From CAZAFN01 sp964484795 (GTDB taxonomy: Bacteria > Pseudomonadota > Alphaproteobacteria > Methylaequorales > Methylaequoraceae), in NCBI GenBank assembly GCA_964484795.1, contig CAZAFN010000007.1, positions 1 through 60,119 of the forward strand: 60,119 bases of DNA. The letters are read 5' to 3'. Positions within the stretch are counted from its first letter, which is position 1, and each line of letters begins with the position of its first letter. Under the pieces are notes generated by a model. The model made no database searches. It saw only the letters and a program-made list of their open reading frames with translations, and had not been told where the DNA came from. A program made the translations under genes and the position numbers. Below are positions 17,154-26,204 of this stretch, piece after piece.

Positions 17154-17597
17154 TTACCTCAAATCTTTGAAAAAATCTTTTACCAATTTTGTGCACGTCT
17201 TTTCTTTAAACCCTCCAAAATATTGATACCCTTTTTGTTCATTGCTATAATTTTTTTTTTTATTCTGATACAACTTAAAGTTTTCTGCATATGCACCAAA
17301 AAATACTTTTTTTATTCCAACTTGATATATTGCTGCCTCACACATTTCACAGGGCTCAAGAGTAAATTATAGAGTAAAATAAATTAACTTTTGTGTTTTT
17401 TTTTTCTTACATGCTTTTCTAATGGCAAGAATTTCTGCATGAGCAGTTGGATCATTATTTTTGATCATAGAGTTTGAAGCATAGGTTACAATATTTCCTT
17501 GATCATCAACTATTACACACCCCACAGGAACCTCACCATTTCTTTTGCATTTATTAGCAAGTTTAATGGCATAATCCATTGGATTTATAATTCGCAT
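17154..17597 (-). pseudogene. tadA: tRNA-specific adenosine deaminase TadA, interrupted by an in-frame stop
   Basis: TadA converts A34 to inosine in tRNA-Arg(ACG), needed to read CGC and CGA codons, and is essential in most bacteria. The 5' part (17367-17597) carries the zinc/catalytic motif HAEILAI (His53, Glu55). The 3' part (17154-17366) carries the second zinc-ligand motif EPCEMC. Both are in the same frame but separated by a TAA at 17367-17369, reading LIYFTL-stop-FTLEPCEMC. The stop arises from a 12-bp tandem duplication (17359-17382). Removing one unit gives the normal LIYFTLEPCEMC and about 143 residues, the standard length. It overlaps the upstream cyclophilin-like gene by 13 bp. Either the gene is broken, read through, or the sequence is wrong here. 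Confidence 0.88.
17359..17382. repeat. 12-bp tandem duplication inside tadA creating the stop
   Basis: Two adjacent 12-bp units at 17359-17370 and 17371-17382 match at 10 of 12 positions, sharing AGAGTAAA. On the coding (minus) strand the duplication inserts four codons, one of them TAA, into the conserved FTLEPC motif. Its in-frame size and sequence strongly suggest a slippage or duplication event. Confidence 0.85.
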
Positions 17598-17965
17598 TTT
17601 TCTATCACTACTTTTTCTCCAGATTTAATTTCAATTAATTTTTTTAAATCAAAATCTGTTTTACCCCAAATGTTACATTTATCTGCTAGTCTGATTTCAT
17701 CACCTTTAGAAACTGGGGTTCTTCCAAAACCAATGGCTATTGCCTTTCCTGAAGGCCAAAAAGCAATATCTCCAAAATTTACTACTTCTCTTGCATCATG
17801 TTCTCGTTTTGATGAAACTGAAACATAAAAATAAACCTCTTCTCCCCAGACATTAGCATTTGAAACTATGGGTAAATTTTCCCAAATTTTTTGAGCTGTT
17901 GAAGTACTTGTTAAAGTCACATTTATTTCAAAATTTTTTATACAAATTTTACATTTCCTTTGCAT
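17585..17965 (-). CDS. Cyclophilin-like fold protein (TM1367-like family)
   Basis: A 126-residue protein resembling the small cyclophilin-like beta-barrel family of the TM1367 type. Recognisable elements are NANVWGEEVYF near 57-67, the FGDIAFWPSGKAIAIGFGRTP block at about 84-104 and KCNIWGKTDFD near 114-124. No signal peptide is present. The biochemical role of this family is not established, and I do not claim prolyl isomerase activity. It lies directly upstream of tadA, overlapping it by 13 bp, so the two are probably co-transcribed. It diverges from the amidotransferase gene across 40 bp. Confidence 0.8.
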   Translation of the reverse strand: MQRKCKICIKNFEINVTLTSTSTAQKIWENLPIVSNANVWGEEVYFYVSVSSKREHDAREVVNFGDIAFWPSGKAIAIGFGRTPVSKGDEIRLADKCNIWGKTDFDLKKLIEIKSGEKVVIEKCEL

Positions 17966-18005
17966 ATGCTACTTTAACACTGAACTTTTACTTTTTAAAT
18001 CATTT

Positions 18006-18722
18006 ATGAACAATCCAATAATAGGAATAACCTTAGATGAAGAGAGTTCTAAAACCTATTCTAAATATCCGTGGTATGCTGCTAGAAAAAATTACTCTGA
18101 CTCAATAGAATTAGCTGGTGGAACTTCGATCTTTTTACCTCATAACTTAAAAAAGATTGAAGAATATCTAAACATTATAGACGGACTGTTGGTTACAGGT
18201 GGTGATTTTGATGTGGATCCAAAGCTTTATGGTGAAAAGATAAACAATAAAGCGGTAAAACTAAAAAAGAAAAGGACAGAGTTTGAAATTAAAATTTCAT
18301 CTGAAGCTATAAAAAACAATTTTCCTGTCCTTGGTATTTGTGGGGGACAACAACTTTTGAATGTCGCCTCCGGAGGCAGTCTGATTCAACACATTCCTGA
18401 TAAAATTAATACCAAAATTAACCACGAACAAAAAAAACCAAGAAATCAAGCTAGTCATTATGTTGAAATAAAGAGTGGAACAAAACTATATAAAATAACT
18501 AAAACAAATAGAATGTTTGTTAATTCTGCTCATCATCAAGCTGTTGATAGACTGGGAAAAGGTTTTTTAATAAATGCAATTGCTGATGATGGTGTTATAG
18601 AGGGAATTGAAAACCCTAACTTAAAATTTTGCATTGGCATACAATGGCATCCTGAATTTTTGATTGACAAAAATGATATTGAAATATTTAGATCATTCAT
18701 TAAATCCTCCAAAAAAAGTTGA
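18006..18722 (+). CDS. Class I glutamine amidotransferase-like hydrolase (peptidase C26, PuuD-like)
   Basis: Resembles gamma-glutamyl-GABA hydrolase PuuD, which releases glutamate from gamma-glutamyl compounds. The catalytic triad is visible: nucleophile Cys112 in VLGICGGQQ, and the His and Glu in IQWHPEF near residue 216. The oxyanion region GLLVTGGDFDVDP at about 60-72 and SAHHQAVD are also typical. At 238 residues it has family length. No other putrescine-pathway genes are nearby, so the substrate is uncertain. The next gene starts within its stop region (4-bp overlap), suggesting coupling to rluB. Confidence 0.85.
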   Translation: MNNPIIGITLDEESSKTYSKYPWYAARKNYSDSIELAGGTSIFLPHNLKKIEEYLNIIDGLLVTGGDFDVDPKLYGEKINNKAVKLKKKRTEFEIKISSEAIKNNFPVLGICGGQQLLNVASGGSLIQHIPDKINTKINHEQKKPRNQASHYVEIKSGTKLYKITKTNRMFVNSAHHQAVDRLGKGFLINAIADDGVIEGIENPNLKFCIGIQWHPEFLIDKNDIEIFRSFIKSSKKS

Positions 18723-19471
18723 AAAAAGAATTAATTAGATTATCAAAAGTAATTTCTCATGCTGGAATTTGTTCTAGAAGAGAAGCAGAGAAGAAAATCA
18801 AAAATGGAGAAATTAAAATCAATGGATGTGTTTATAAAAGTTTTACAATTAATAAGCACGATTTAGATCAAGTAAGTATAAACGGAAAAGTTTTAAAAAA
18901 ACAAAGTACAAGGTTGTGGTGCTTTTATAAACCTATAGGTTATGTATCTTCAACAAGAGAACAATTAAAACAAAAAAGCTTTTTCAGATTGATTCCAAAA
19001 GAATTTCCAAGAGTTGTTTCTGTGGGAAGACTGGATATAAATTCTGAAGGACTTATTCTCCTGACAAACAATCCAACACTTTCTTCTTTTTTAGAAAAAC
19101 CAAAAAACAAAATTGAAAGAATTTATGAAGTTGATACTGTGGGGAAGATTTTTCAAAATTTGGAAGAAAAGCTAAGAAATGGAATAATAATTGATGGAAT
19201 AATTTATGACAAAATAGATTTAAAATTTTTAGTAAAAAAAAATAATCGGAATTTATTAGAAATGAAATTAACTGAAGGCAAAAACAGAGAAATAAGAAAA
19301 ATAATGAAAAATTTTAGTCTAACCATTAAAAAACTCAAGAGAATTAAATACGGACCTCTGGCATTAGGATCACTTAAACCAGGAGAAACAAAAGAAATAA
19401 CCAAGAAAAATATTTTTTCTTTTTTTAAATTTGTTAATTTTAAAGATGAGAATAATTTCTGGCAAATATAA
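18719..19471 (+). CDS. rluB: Pseudouridine synthase, RsuA/RluB family
   Basis: Converts a uridine of rRNA to pseudouridine, in RluB the 23S helix near U2605. An N-terminal S4 RNA-binding domain (about 7-55, with AGICSRREAEKKI) precedes the catalytic domain. The catalytic aspartate is D106 in VGRLDINSEGL, and TEGKNREIRKIM completes the family signature. It starts at TTG (18719) overlapping the previous stop by 4 bp. The last 26 bp overlap rsmD. Its pairing with rsmD is a common alphaproteobacterial arrangement. RluB versus RluE/RsuA specificity is not certain from sequence alone, but the S4 domain excludes RluE. Confidence 0.86.
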   Translation: MKKELIRLSKVISHAGICSRREAEKKIKNGEIKINGCVYKSFTINKHDLDQVSINGKVLKKQSTRLWCFYKPIGYVSSTREQLKQKSFFRLIPKEFPRVVSVGRLDINSEGLILLTNNPTLSSFLEKPKNKIERIYEVDTVGKIFQNLEEKLRNGIIIDGIIYDKIDLKFLVKKNNRNLLEMKLTEGKNREIRKIMKNFSLTIKKLKRIKYGPLALGSLKPGETKEITKKNIFSFFKFVNFKDENNFWQI

Positions 19472-20003
19472 AGGGCAACTTTTAATTAAGCCTAAAAATC
19501 GCAATATTCGACCAACTTCTGATAGGGCGAAAGAAACCATATTTAATACATTATCTTCTATATTAATTAACCAAAAATTGTCGTACCAAGATTTAACAAT
19601 TTTAGATTGTTTTTGTGGTTCAGGAGCACTTGGCGTTGAAACAATATCAAGAGGAGCAAGAAAAGTTTACTTCATTGATAATGATTCTGATGCAATTAAC
19701 ATTGCAAAAAAAAATTGTAAACTAATTCAGTCGGAAAAAAAATCAAATTTCTTAACAATGGATCTTGAAAACTTTAAGTCTAGTCCAATAAATGCAGATA
19801 TTTTTTTTTTGGACCCACCATACAACAAATACAACATAGAAGATGTTTTAGATCTAGTTATAGAAAATGGTCTAATTAAACCAAAGAGTTATGGTGTTAT
19901 TGAGTTGCCAAAGAATAACAAACTAACGGACTTAAAAAAATTCACTACTCTAAAAATTAAATTTGTCTCAAATTCATCTTTTTTATTTTTGTTGAAAGAT
20001 TAA
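19446..20003 (+). CDS. rsmD: 16S rRNA m2G966 methyltransferase
   Basis: SAM-dependent methyltransferase acting on G966 of 16S rRNA. I start it at the ATG at 19446 (MRIISGKYKG), which matches the family N-terminus; an upstream start at 19431 would add five non-conserved residues. The 185-residue protein has RPTSDRAKETIFN at 22-34, the SAM-binding LDCFCGSGALGVE at 53-65 and the catalytic DPPY at 123-126. It overlaps rluB by 26 bp and ends two bases before the convergent mutL stop. Confidence 0.93.
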   Translation: MRIISGKYKGQLLIKPKNRNIRPTSDRAKETIFNTLSSILINQKLSYQDLTILDCFCGSGALGVETISRGARKVYFIDNDSDAINIAKKNCKLIQSEKKSNFLTMDLENFKSSPINADIFFLDPPYNKYNIEDVLDLVIENGLIKPKSYGVIELPKNNKLTDLKKFTTLKIKFVSNSSFLFLLKD

Positions 20004-20005
20004 GA

Positions 20006-21760
20006 TTATTTTCTTCCAAACAATTTCTCTATGTCACAAATGTTAAGTTCAACGTACGTTGGTCTTCCGTGATTACATTGCCCAGAGAATGGTGTGTTTT
20101 CCATACGTCTCAAGAGATCATTCATCTCATCCACTTGCATTTCCCTTCCAGCTCTAATTGACCCGTGGCATGACATTGTAGAACATATACTATTAATTTG
20201 TTTTTCAATTGAACTGGAATCATCAAATTCTATCAACTCATTTATTAAATCTTTAGTTAATTCTTTAATATTGCAATCAGATAAAATACCAGGAATTTCT
20301 CTAACTATTACAGAATTTCCTCCAAAAGCTTCCATCTTCAAACCATATCTTTCAGCTATATCAAAACGACCATTCAAACTTGCTAATACAGATTTTTCAA
20401 CATCAATTATTTCTGGAATTAATAAAATTTGTGTTTTAACTTCTTTGTTATAGTAATCGTTTTTTAATTTTTCATAAACAATCCGCTCATGAGCAGCATG
20501 TTGATCAATAATAACTATTCCTTTTTCTGTTTGAGAAAGTATGTAAGTATTGTGAAACTGACTTTTAGCAAAACCTAGAGGGTAAAATTTTGTGTGTTTA
20601 GAATTAGACTTGTTTTCTTGTTCAACTAATTTTTTATCATTTTCATCAAAGTAATCTATAGATTTATTATCTTTTAGTTCCAGGTTTTTTTGAAGATTCG
20701 TATCATTAGAAAATCTTTTAATTGCTCTAGAGGTATTAACAGTACTTGATTTATGACCTACTGAAGAAATAGTATTTTTAAAAGAACTAATTATGTATGA
20801 TCTCAGTTTATTAATATCCTTAAACCTAATTTCGTTCTTCGCTGGATGAACATTAATGTCAATTTCCTCAAACGGGCATTCAATAAAAAGAATTAATTGA
20901 GGAAATCTATCGTACGACATGAAATCTCTGTACGCCAATTTAAAAATTGTGTTGAGAGATTTATCATTAATAATTCTTTTGTTTACAAAAATGAACTGGT
21001 TGTTGGAATTTGAATAATTATAGGTAGGTAGTCCAAGCAATCCAGAAAACAAAAAACTGTCCTTTGTTTTATTTAATTTAATACAGTTTTCAAGAAATTC
21101 TTCACCTAAAATTTGAGAAACTCTATTTGAAAAACTTTCCCCTTTCCGAGAATCATATTTGTTTCCAAGATTAATGATTTGTTTTTGATTAATGAATAAA
21201 TTAAATTCAATTTTGTGGTTTGATATTGCAAATTTTTGAATGATTCTCTTAATTAACAGAGACTCATAGTTTTCCGATTTTAAAAACTTTAATCTAGCTG
21301 GCGTTGAAAAAAATAAGTTCTTTACACTAATAAATGTACCTTTTTTTTGATTTACCGGTTTTACAGATTTAACATTTCCATAAACAATCTTTATTTCTTT
21401 TCCTAATTGATCAGAATTTGTATTAGATCTTATGATCATCTCAGATACAGAAGCTATTGATGGCAAAGCTTCCCCACGAAAACCTAATGTTGAAATTTTC
21501 TCAAGATTACTGGAATTTAATTTTGAAGTTGCATGTCTTTGGAGAGATAATTCTAATTCATCTTCTCTGATTCCATCTCCATTGTCTATTACAGTAATTT
21601 CAGTTCGCCCTCCATCTCGAATAAAAATATCTATTTTTTTTGAATTTGCATCTATACTATTTTCAACAAGTTCTTTAACAGCTGAAACAGGTCTCTCTAA
21701 AACTTCACCAGCAGCAATCTGATTTATCAAATTGTTTGATAAAATTTTAATCTTTTTCAT
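20006..21760 (-). CDS. mutL: DNA mismatch repair protein MutL (endonuclease type)
   Basis: Couples mismatch recognition by MutS to strand incision and excision. The 584 residues begin with the GHKL ATPase: IAAGEVLERPVSAVKELVEN, VIDNGDGI and STLGFRGEALPSIASVS. The C-terminal domain carries the metal-dependent nicking motif DQHAAHERIVYE at about 419-430 and CNHGRPTYVEL near the end. This is expected in species that lack MutH, as alphaproteobacteria do. Thr or Ser replaces nothing critical that I can see. Its start overlaps pgi by 14 bp, placing it last in a minus-strand run from the lipoproteins through pgi. Confidence 0.96.
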   Translation of the reverse strand: MKKIKILSNNLINQIAAGEVLERPVSAVKELVENSIDANSKKIDIFIRDGGRTEITVIDNGDGIREDELELSLQRHATSKLNSSNLEKISTLGFRGEALPSIASVSEMIIRSNTNSDQLGKEIKIVYGNVKSVKPVNQKKGTFISVKNLFFSTPARLKFLKSENYESLLIKRIIQKFAISNHKIEFNLFINQKQIINLGNKYDSRKGESFSNRVSQILGEEFLENCIKLNKTKDSFLFSGLLGLPTYNYSNSNNQFIFVNKRIINDKSLNTIFKLAYRDFMSYDRFPQLILFIECPFEEIDINVHPAKNEIRFKDINKLRSYIISSFKNTISSVGHKSSTVNTSRAIKRFSNDTNLQKNLELKDNKSIDYFDENDKKLVEQENKSNSKHTKFYPLGFAKSQFHNTYILSQTEKGIVIIDQHAAHERIVYEKLKNDYYNKEVKTQILLIPEIIDVEKSVLASLNGRFDIAERYGLKMEAFGGNSVIVREIPGILSDCNIKELTKDLINELIEFDDSSSIEKQINSICSTMSCHGSIRAGREMQVDEMNDLLRRMENTPFSGQCNHGRPTYVELNICDIEKLFGRK

Positions 21761-22997
21761 TTTTCAATAAACTTTTAGTTAAAATTTTAACTTCCTCTAC
21801 CGCAGGTTGATCAAATGGATTAACATCTATCAAATAACATGCAAAAATCGTTTCTATACAGAAAAACATCATCAGAGATCCAATTGTCTTTTCATTTGTG
21901 TCTTCGATCTCTATGAATCTTAAGGGCAGACCTTTATTTTTTATCGCTTTAATAGTTGCATTCATCTCAGCATATAGCAAATCTTCAAGTGTTTTATTTT
22001 GTAGAACTTTAGGTTCTATATTCAATCCAATTAAGTGATTTGGTTTTTTGGATTTTTTTGATTTTTTCCCAATTATTGAATAAAACTTGTCTTTTGGTCC
22101 ATCTAAATAAAGTTGTAATTGACTGTGCTGATCAACTGTTCCAAGCGCATTTACTGGAGTCGTTCCATTATTTTTTTTTCCAATACTTTCAGACCAAAGT
22201 TGACGGTACCAATATGTAAAGTTTTCTAAGCACTCTATGTAAGGCATTAGAACAGAAATATTGGTGCCTTTTTTTTTTAATTGATTCTGAACAAATATGG
22301 GGAAAAAAAAAAAATCGAATTTTTTTGATTTTTTAGAAATAACGTGCAGAAAACTTCTAGCTCCTGAACATATCTTGTTGATGTTTAATCCAGACAGAGA
22401 AGCGGGAAGAAGTCCTACCACAGAAAAAACGGAATACCTTCCACCAATAAATTTATTATGTTCTATAAATTTATATTTCTCTTTTTCTTGAATATTCTTT
22501 AGACAACTGTTTTTATTTTCAGTAATTACAAAAACTTTATTAGTTAAACTTATTTTCTTCTTTTTCATTTCATTTGAAATATAAAAATACTGACCTAAAG
22601 TTTCTAAAGTTTCGCCAGATTTTGAAGTTACTACTATCGCTGTTTTTTCTAGTTCAATTCCATTGATTAAATCTTTAATTGAACCACAATCAATATTCTC
22701 AACAAAAAAAATTTTTGGTTTTAACTTCTGCAAATATGAATTTCGAGATATAGAAACCAAAGTTTTTCCTCCCAAACTAGATCCACCAGTCCCAAGAAAT
22801 AAAACATTTTCAAATTTTTTTAACTCCCTTGCAATTGAATTAATTTCGTTAAAATTATTTTTTTTCATTCCACTAATAAATTCATAGGAATCGGAACTAA
22901 TATTTTCTAATATTTTTTTTTTAGCTAATTCGTAATTATTGGGGAGAGACGTTTGCTTATATTCATCTAGGTTATAAAAAATTTGGCTAAAAGACAT
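21747..22997 (-). CDS. pgi: Glucose-6-phosphate isomerase (short form)
   Basis: Interconverts glucose-6-phosphate and fructose-6-phosphate. I place the start at the ATG at 22997 (MSFSQIF), just after the upstream stop. A further in-frame ATG at 23021 would overlap that gene by 23 bp. The sugar-isomerase motifs are LGTGGSSLGGKTL, TSKSGETLETL, FVITENKNSC and GGRYSVFSVVGLLPASL. At about 416 residues it belongs to the shorter PGI class rather than the roughly 550-residue E. coli form. This enzyme supports gluconeogenic or glycolytic hexose flow. No other glycolysis gene is adjacent. Confidence 0.93.
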   Translation of the reverse strand: MSFSQIFYNLDEYKQTSLPNNYELAKKKILENISSDSYEFISGMKKNNFNEINSIARELKKFENVLFLGTGGSSLGGKTLVSISRNSYLQKLKPKIFFVENIDCGSIKDLINGIELEKTAIVVTSKSGETLETLGQYFYISNEMKKKKISLTNKVFVITENKNSCLKNIQEKEKYKFIEHNKFIGGRYSVFSVVGLLPASLSGLNINKICSGARSFLHVISKKSKKFDFFFFPIFVQNQLKKKGTNISVLMPYIECLENFTYWYRQLWSESIGKKNNGTTPVNALGTVDQHSQLQLYLDGPKDKFYSIIGKKSKKSKKPNHLIGLNIEPKVLQNKTLEDLLYAEMNATIKAIKNKGLPLRFIEIEDTNEKTIGSLMMFFCIETIFACYLIDVNPFDQPAVEEVKILTKSLLKNEKD

Positions 22998-22998
22998 C

Positions 22999-24291
22999 TT
23001 ACAATTCAGGCTTTCCAACAATCATAAAAAAAAGTTTATCTCTATCAATTAGATTTGATATTAAATTGTTAATTTGTTCAAGAGTTATATCATCTATGAT
23101 TTTATCTCTCCTCACAAAATAATCATTCCCTAAATTATAATACTGAACGATCTTCAACAAATTTGCAATTGATAAAGAGCTTGTAAGATTCCTGGAAAAT
23201 GAACCTTTATAATAGGTTTTTGCATCTTGCAACTCTCTTGAAGTAACTCCAGAACTGCTAATTTTACCCCATTCCCCTTTGACCATCTCTATGGTATCCA
23301 TTACTGAATGATTTCTGGTTTGAAAACCTCCAACTATCACTCCATCCATTTTGTAAGAATCGAGATATGAATAAATTGAGTAAACCAAACCTCTTTTTTC
23401 TCTAATCTCTTTATATAATCTAGACTGAAAACCTCCTCCACCTAGAATATAATTTGCTATTCTTGCTACAAAGTAGTTTTTCTCAGTTCTACTAATTCCT
23501 GGTTGTCCAAACACAACTGTTGTCTGAGGAGTATCCATCTCAAAAACTTCTTCACCCATTTTCAATGAATTAAAAGTTGAAAGCTTTCTTTGATTGCCAA
23601 CCGAAGGTAAATTACCAAATACCATACTAATGTATTGTTTTACCTCTTTCTCACTAATATTCCCAGCCACTCCAATTACAATATTGTCTTTTGTGAATAC
23701 ATTCTTGTGATATGCAACTAAATCTTTTCGTGAAATTCTTTCGATTGATTCTATCGATCCCTTAATTCTTCTAGAAAAATCATGACTTCCAAAAAAAAAT
23801 TCATCAAACTTTATATCTGCTACAGATGAAACGTCTGAATTTTCAATTTTAATACTAGATACTATTTGTTTTTTAACTTTTTCAATCTCTTCATAGCTGA
23901 ATGTTGGAAAATTTACTGCTTCATAAAAAAGTTCAAAACCTTTATTTTTTTGAGTAGAAATTATTTGAAAGTTTCCTCCAATCTTATCTATCGCCGTTGC
24001 AAAAGAAAGATTCATTCCGTTAGATTTCATTGCAATCTTATATTCGTTTGAAGAAAAGTTTTTAGTACCTTCATCTAAAAGTGCGCTCATCAAATATGCT
24101 GTTCCTTCTTTACCTTTTTCATCTAAATATGAACCGCCATTAAAACTAAAACTAATGCTAATAATTGGAAGTGATTCATCTTTAACCCACCAAATTTTTA
24201 TACCATCTTCTGTTTTTAATTCTTTAAACTCTAAAGCTGATATGCTTGAGGATAATGAGAACAAAATGAAAAATATTACGATAATTTTCAA
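22999..24291 (-). CDS. M16-family peptidase homologue without the zinc motif
   Basis: Periplasmic partner of the adjacent M16 protease. A signal peptide (about 1-19) is followed by two M16 half-domains in 430 residues. At the position of HxxEH the sequence reads TAYLMSALLDEG, so the zinc-binding residues are absent and it is predicted to be catalytically inactive. The C-terminal FGQPGISRTEKNYF and GGGGFQSRLYKEIREKRGLVYSI blocks are well conserved. Active/inactive M16 pairs form heterodimers in related bacteria. It overlaps the active partner's stop by 4 bp, consistent with stoichiometric expression. Confidence 0.9.
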   Translation of the reverse strand: MKIIVIFFILFSLSSSISALEFKELKTEDGIKIWWVKDESLPIISISFSFNGGSYLDEKGKEGTAYLMSALLDEGTKNFSSNEYKIAMKSNGMNLSFATAIDKIGGNFQIISTQKNKGFELFYEAVNFPTFSYEEIEKVKKQIVSSIKIENSDVSSVADIKFDEFFFGSHDFSRRIKGSIESIERISRKDLVAYHKNVFTKDNIVIGVAGNISEKEVKQYISMVFGNLPSVGNQRKLSTFNSLKMGEEVFEMDTPQTTVVFGQPGISRTEKNYFVARIANYILGGGGFQSRLYKEIREKRGLVYSIYSYLDSYKMDGVIVGGFQTRNHSVMDTIEMVKGEWGKISSSGVTSRELQDAKTYYKGSFSRNLTSSLSIANLLKIVQYYNLGNDYFVRRDKIIDDITLEQINNLISNLIDRDKLFFMIVGKPEL

Positions 24292-25598
24292 TTTTTTAAA
24301 CTACCTATGACAAAGTTTTTATTCTCATAAAATTTATTTAATGCTTTTATTACATCTTCTAAATCTATTTGTTCTAGTTTTTCGTTCCAATTTTCTATAT
24401 CTTCTAATTTAATTCCCACTGTAACTGCTTCACCAATTATCTCAGCAGGTTTTAGAATTCCATCCATTCCATAAACACTATCAAAAAAATATTTCTTTTT
24501 CTCAAGATTCACCTTCTCCAAAGTAATCTTTTTTTTTATGGCAATTCTCATTGCATCAGAAACAATCTTGTCAATCTTCCTTGAATCTAAATATTCTATT
24601 GGTATTGCATAAAAAAAAGCATATCCATCTCCTTTTGTTAATCCTTGGTAAAAACCACCAATCATTGAAAAAATTTTTTTTTTGTTAACTAATTCTTCAT
24701 AAAGCATACTTGTACTTCCACCTACCAGAATTTTTAAACCAATGTCAAGAGCAATGCCATTCTCAATTGATTGATTGTAGGAATCCACTCTATGCATCTT
24801 TTTCCAAATTGATTGCTTTACATTAGGATGATCTAATTCAACAAAAACAGATGTACGAAGATCTGGATCAAGCAGTTTTTTTTGAGGCAAATTTTTTGCT
24901 TTTCTTATTTTTCCAAAAAAACGTTTAGTTAATTTTTTTGCTGTTTCTAAATCAATATCACCAGACAAAACAAGTGTTGCATTATTTGGATTATAATATT
25001 TATTATAAAAATCTAAAACATCTTGATAAACCAAAGTTTCAATTTCATGCTTCCAACCAATTATCGGTCTACCATAATAATGATTAGGAAATAAAATAGT
25101 TCTCATAGATTCATCTAGTTGTGAGGATGGCTTACTTTCAATTCTTTGAAATCTTTCCTCCAGAATGACTTTCTTTTCTGTTTCAATGTTTGCCTTGGTC
25201 AAAGTAAGGTTTCGCATTCTGTCAGCCTCCATCTCAATGATCCTTTCAGTTTCACTACTAGGGAATATTTGATAGTAAGCAGTATAGTCGTAGCTAGTAA
25301 AAGCATTTTCGCTACCACCAATTTTCGATAAAAAGTTTGAGTAATAATCATTGGGAAATTTTTTGGTGCCTTTAAACATAAGATGTTCCATAAAATGAGC
25401 CAAACCACTTTTCCCTTTTTCCTCAACACCGGAACCAAAATCATACCAAATCATCTGCGCAACCACTGGTGCTCTTTTATTTTCAACAACAATTACTTTT
25501 AACCCGTTAGTAAGTGTAAAAGTTTTGGAATTAAATAAATTTTTTGAAAACAGCTCAGTACTTATGAAAATAAAAAAAATTAGATGAACTAATTTCAT
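24288..25598 (-). CDS. M16-family zinc metallopeptidase (active subunit)
   Basis: Predicted periplasmic peptidase of the pitrilysin/insulinase clan. After a signal peptide (1-18) the inverted zinc motif HFMEH is at 68-72, with the downstream third-ligand region TEKKVILEERFQR at about 140-152. Conserved YYNPNNATLVLSGDID and the C-terminal half-domain complete 436 residues. It is co-translated with the inactive homologue downstream. Immediately upstream are two lipoprotein genes and lspA, an order seen across alphaproteobacteria. The substrate is unknown; envelope peptide turnover is the usual suggestion. Confidence 0.93.
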   Translation of the reverse strand: MKLVHLIFFIFISTELFSKNLFNSKTFTLTNGLKVIVVENKRAPVVAQMIWYDFGSGVEEKGKSGLAHFMEHLMFKGTKKFPNDYYSNFLSKIGGSENAFTSYDYTAYYQIFPSSETERIIEMEADRMRNLTLTKANIETEKKVILEERFQRIESKPSSQLDESMRTILFPNHYYGRPIIGWKHEIETLVYQDVLDFYNKYYNPNNATLVLSGDIDLETAKKLTKRFFGKIRKAKNLPQKKLLDPDLRTSVFVELDHPNVKQSIWKKMHRVDSYNQSIENGIALDIGLKILVGGSTSMLYEELVNKKKIFSMIGGFYQGLTKGDGYAFFYAIPIEYLDSRKIDKIVSDAMRIAIKKKITLEKVNLEKKKYFFDSVYGMDGILKPAEIIGEAVTVGIKLEDIENWNEKLEQIDLEDVIKALNKFYENKNFVIGSLKN

Positions 25599-26204
25599 TT
25601 ATTCTAAAATTGGCAACTGATCTAAACTCTGAAATTCTGATTCTGTAGAATGGGTTCTGGTTTCTGGAGTGTAACGTTCAGCACTACTAAATGATTCTTG
25701 AGATGTATTCTGAAATGAAAAAACATTCCTATCAGGCACATATCTTCTAGAAAAATTATAGCCCTTGTCATAAATAGGTCTATAATATAAGTTACCTCGT
25801 TTAAATCCATCAACGTATTGACTATATACCCATTCTCCAATTGTAAACTTTCTATTTTCTTTAAATTGCTCCAAAGAATGAGATGGTGTAGAGGATGATG
25901 GCACTCTAGTTCTAGGTGCAACATAGTTGGTTACTCTTGGATATGCCGGTTGAAAATTTTGTGGAGGCATAAAATTTCTAGTGTTAGCAAATCCATCATT
26001 CCTCTGCATATTTCGAGGTTCTTCTCCTGGAGTAGCCTTTTTTCCAAAATCTGGTGGCAATACTAATTCCGGTGTATCACTTGCCAAACTATCATCAAAT
26101 TCTTGCTTAGAAAGACCAGCAAGATCGTTAAAGGTCTCGCATGAAAAGAGAAAAAAAAGTGCAACAAATGCAATTGTTTTTTTTAGACTATTAATCAAAA
26201 TCAT
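25599..26204 (-). CDS. Predicted lipoprotein, DUF3035-like
   Basis: A lipoprotein of about 201 residues. The N-terminus is a short basic start, a hydrophobic stretch and a lipobox-like LFSC. It then has QEFDDSLASDTPELVLPPDF, which resembles the start of the alphaproteobacterial DUF3035 family usually found between lspA and the M16 peptidases, exactly as here. The rest is low-complexity, rich in Pro, Arg, Tyr, Ser and Thr, with no recognisable domain. A GGAGG site at 26216-26220 favours a start at the GTG at 26207 or ATG at 26204 over the ATG at 26213. Function is unknown; an outer-membrane-anchored assembly role is only a guess. Confidence 0.72.
   Translation of the reverse strand: MILINSLKKTIAFVALFFLFSCETFNDLAGLSKQEFDDSLASDTPELVLPPDFGKKATPGEEPRNMQRNDGFANTRNFMPPQNFQPAYPRVTNYVAPRTRVPSSSTPSHSLEQFKENRKFTIGEWVYSQYVDGFKRGNLYYRPIYDKGYNFSRRYVPDRNVFSFQNTSQESFSSAERYTPETRTHSTESEFQSLDQLPILE

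Noticed and set aside
17154..17345. A separate 63-residue gene starting MCEAAIYQ
   Set aside because: It is the C-terminal third of TadA; its start is the Met inside the zinc motif PCEMC, so I treat it as part of the disrupted tadA.
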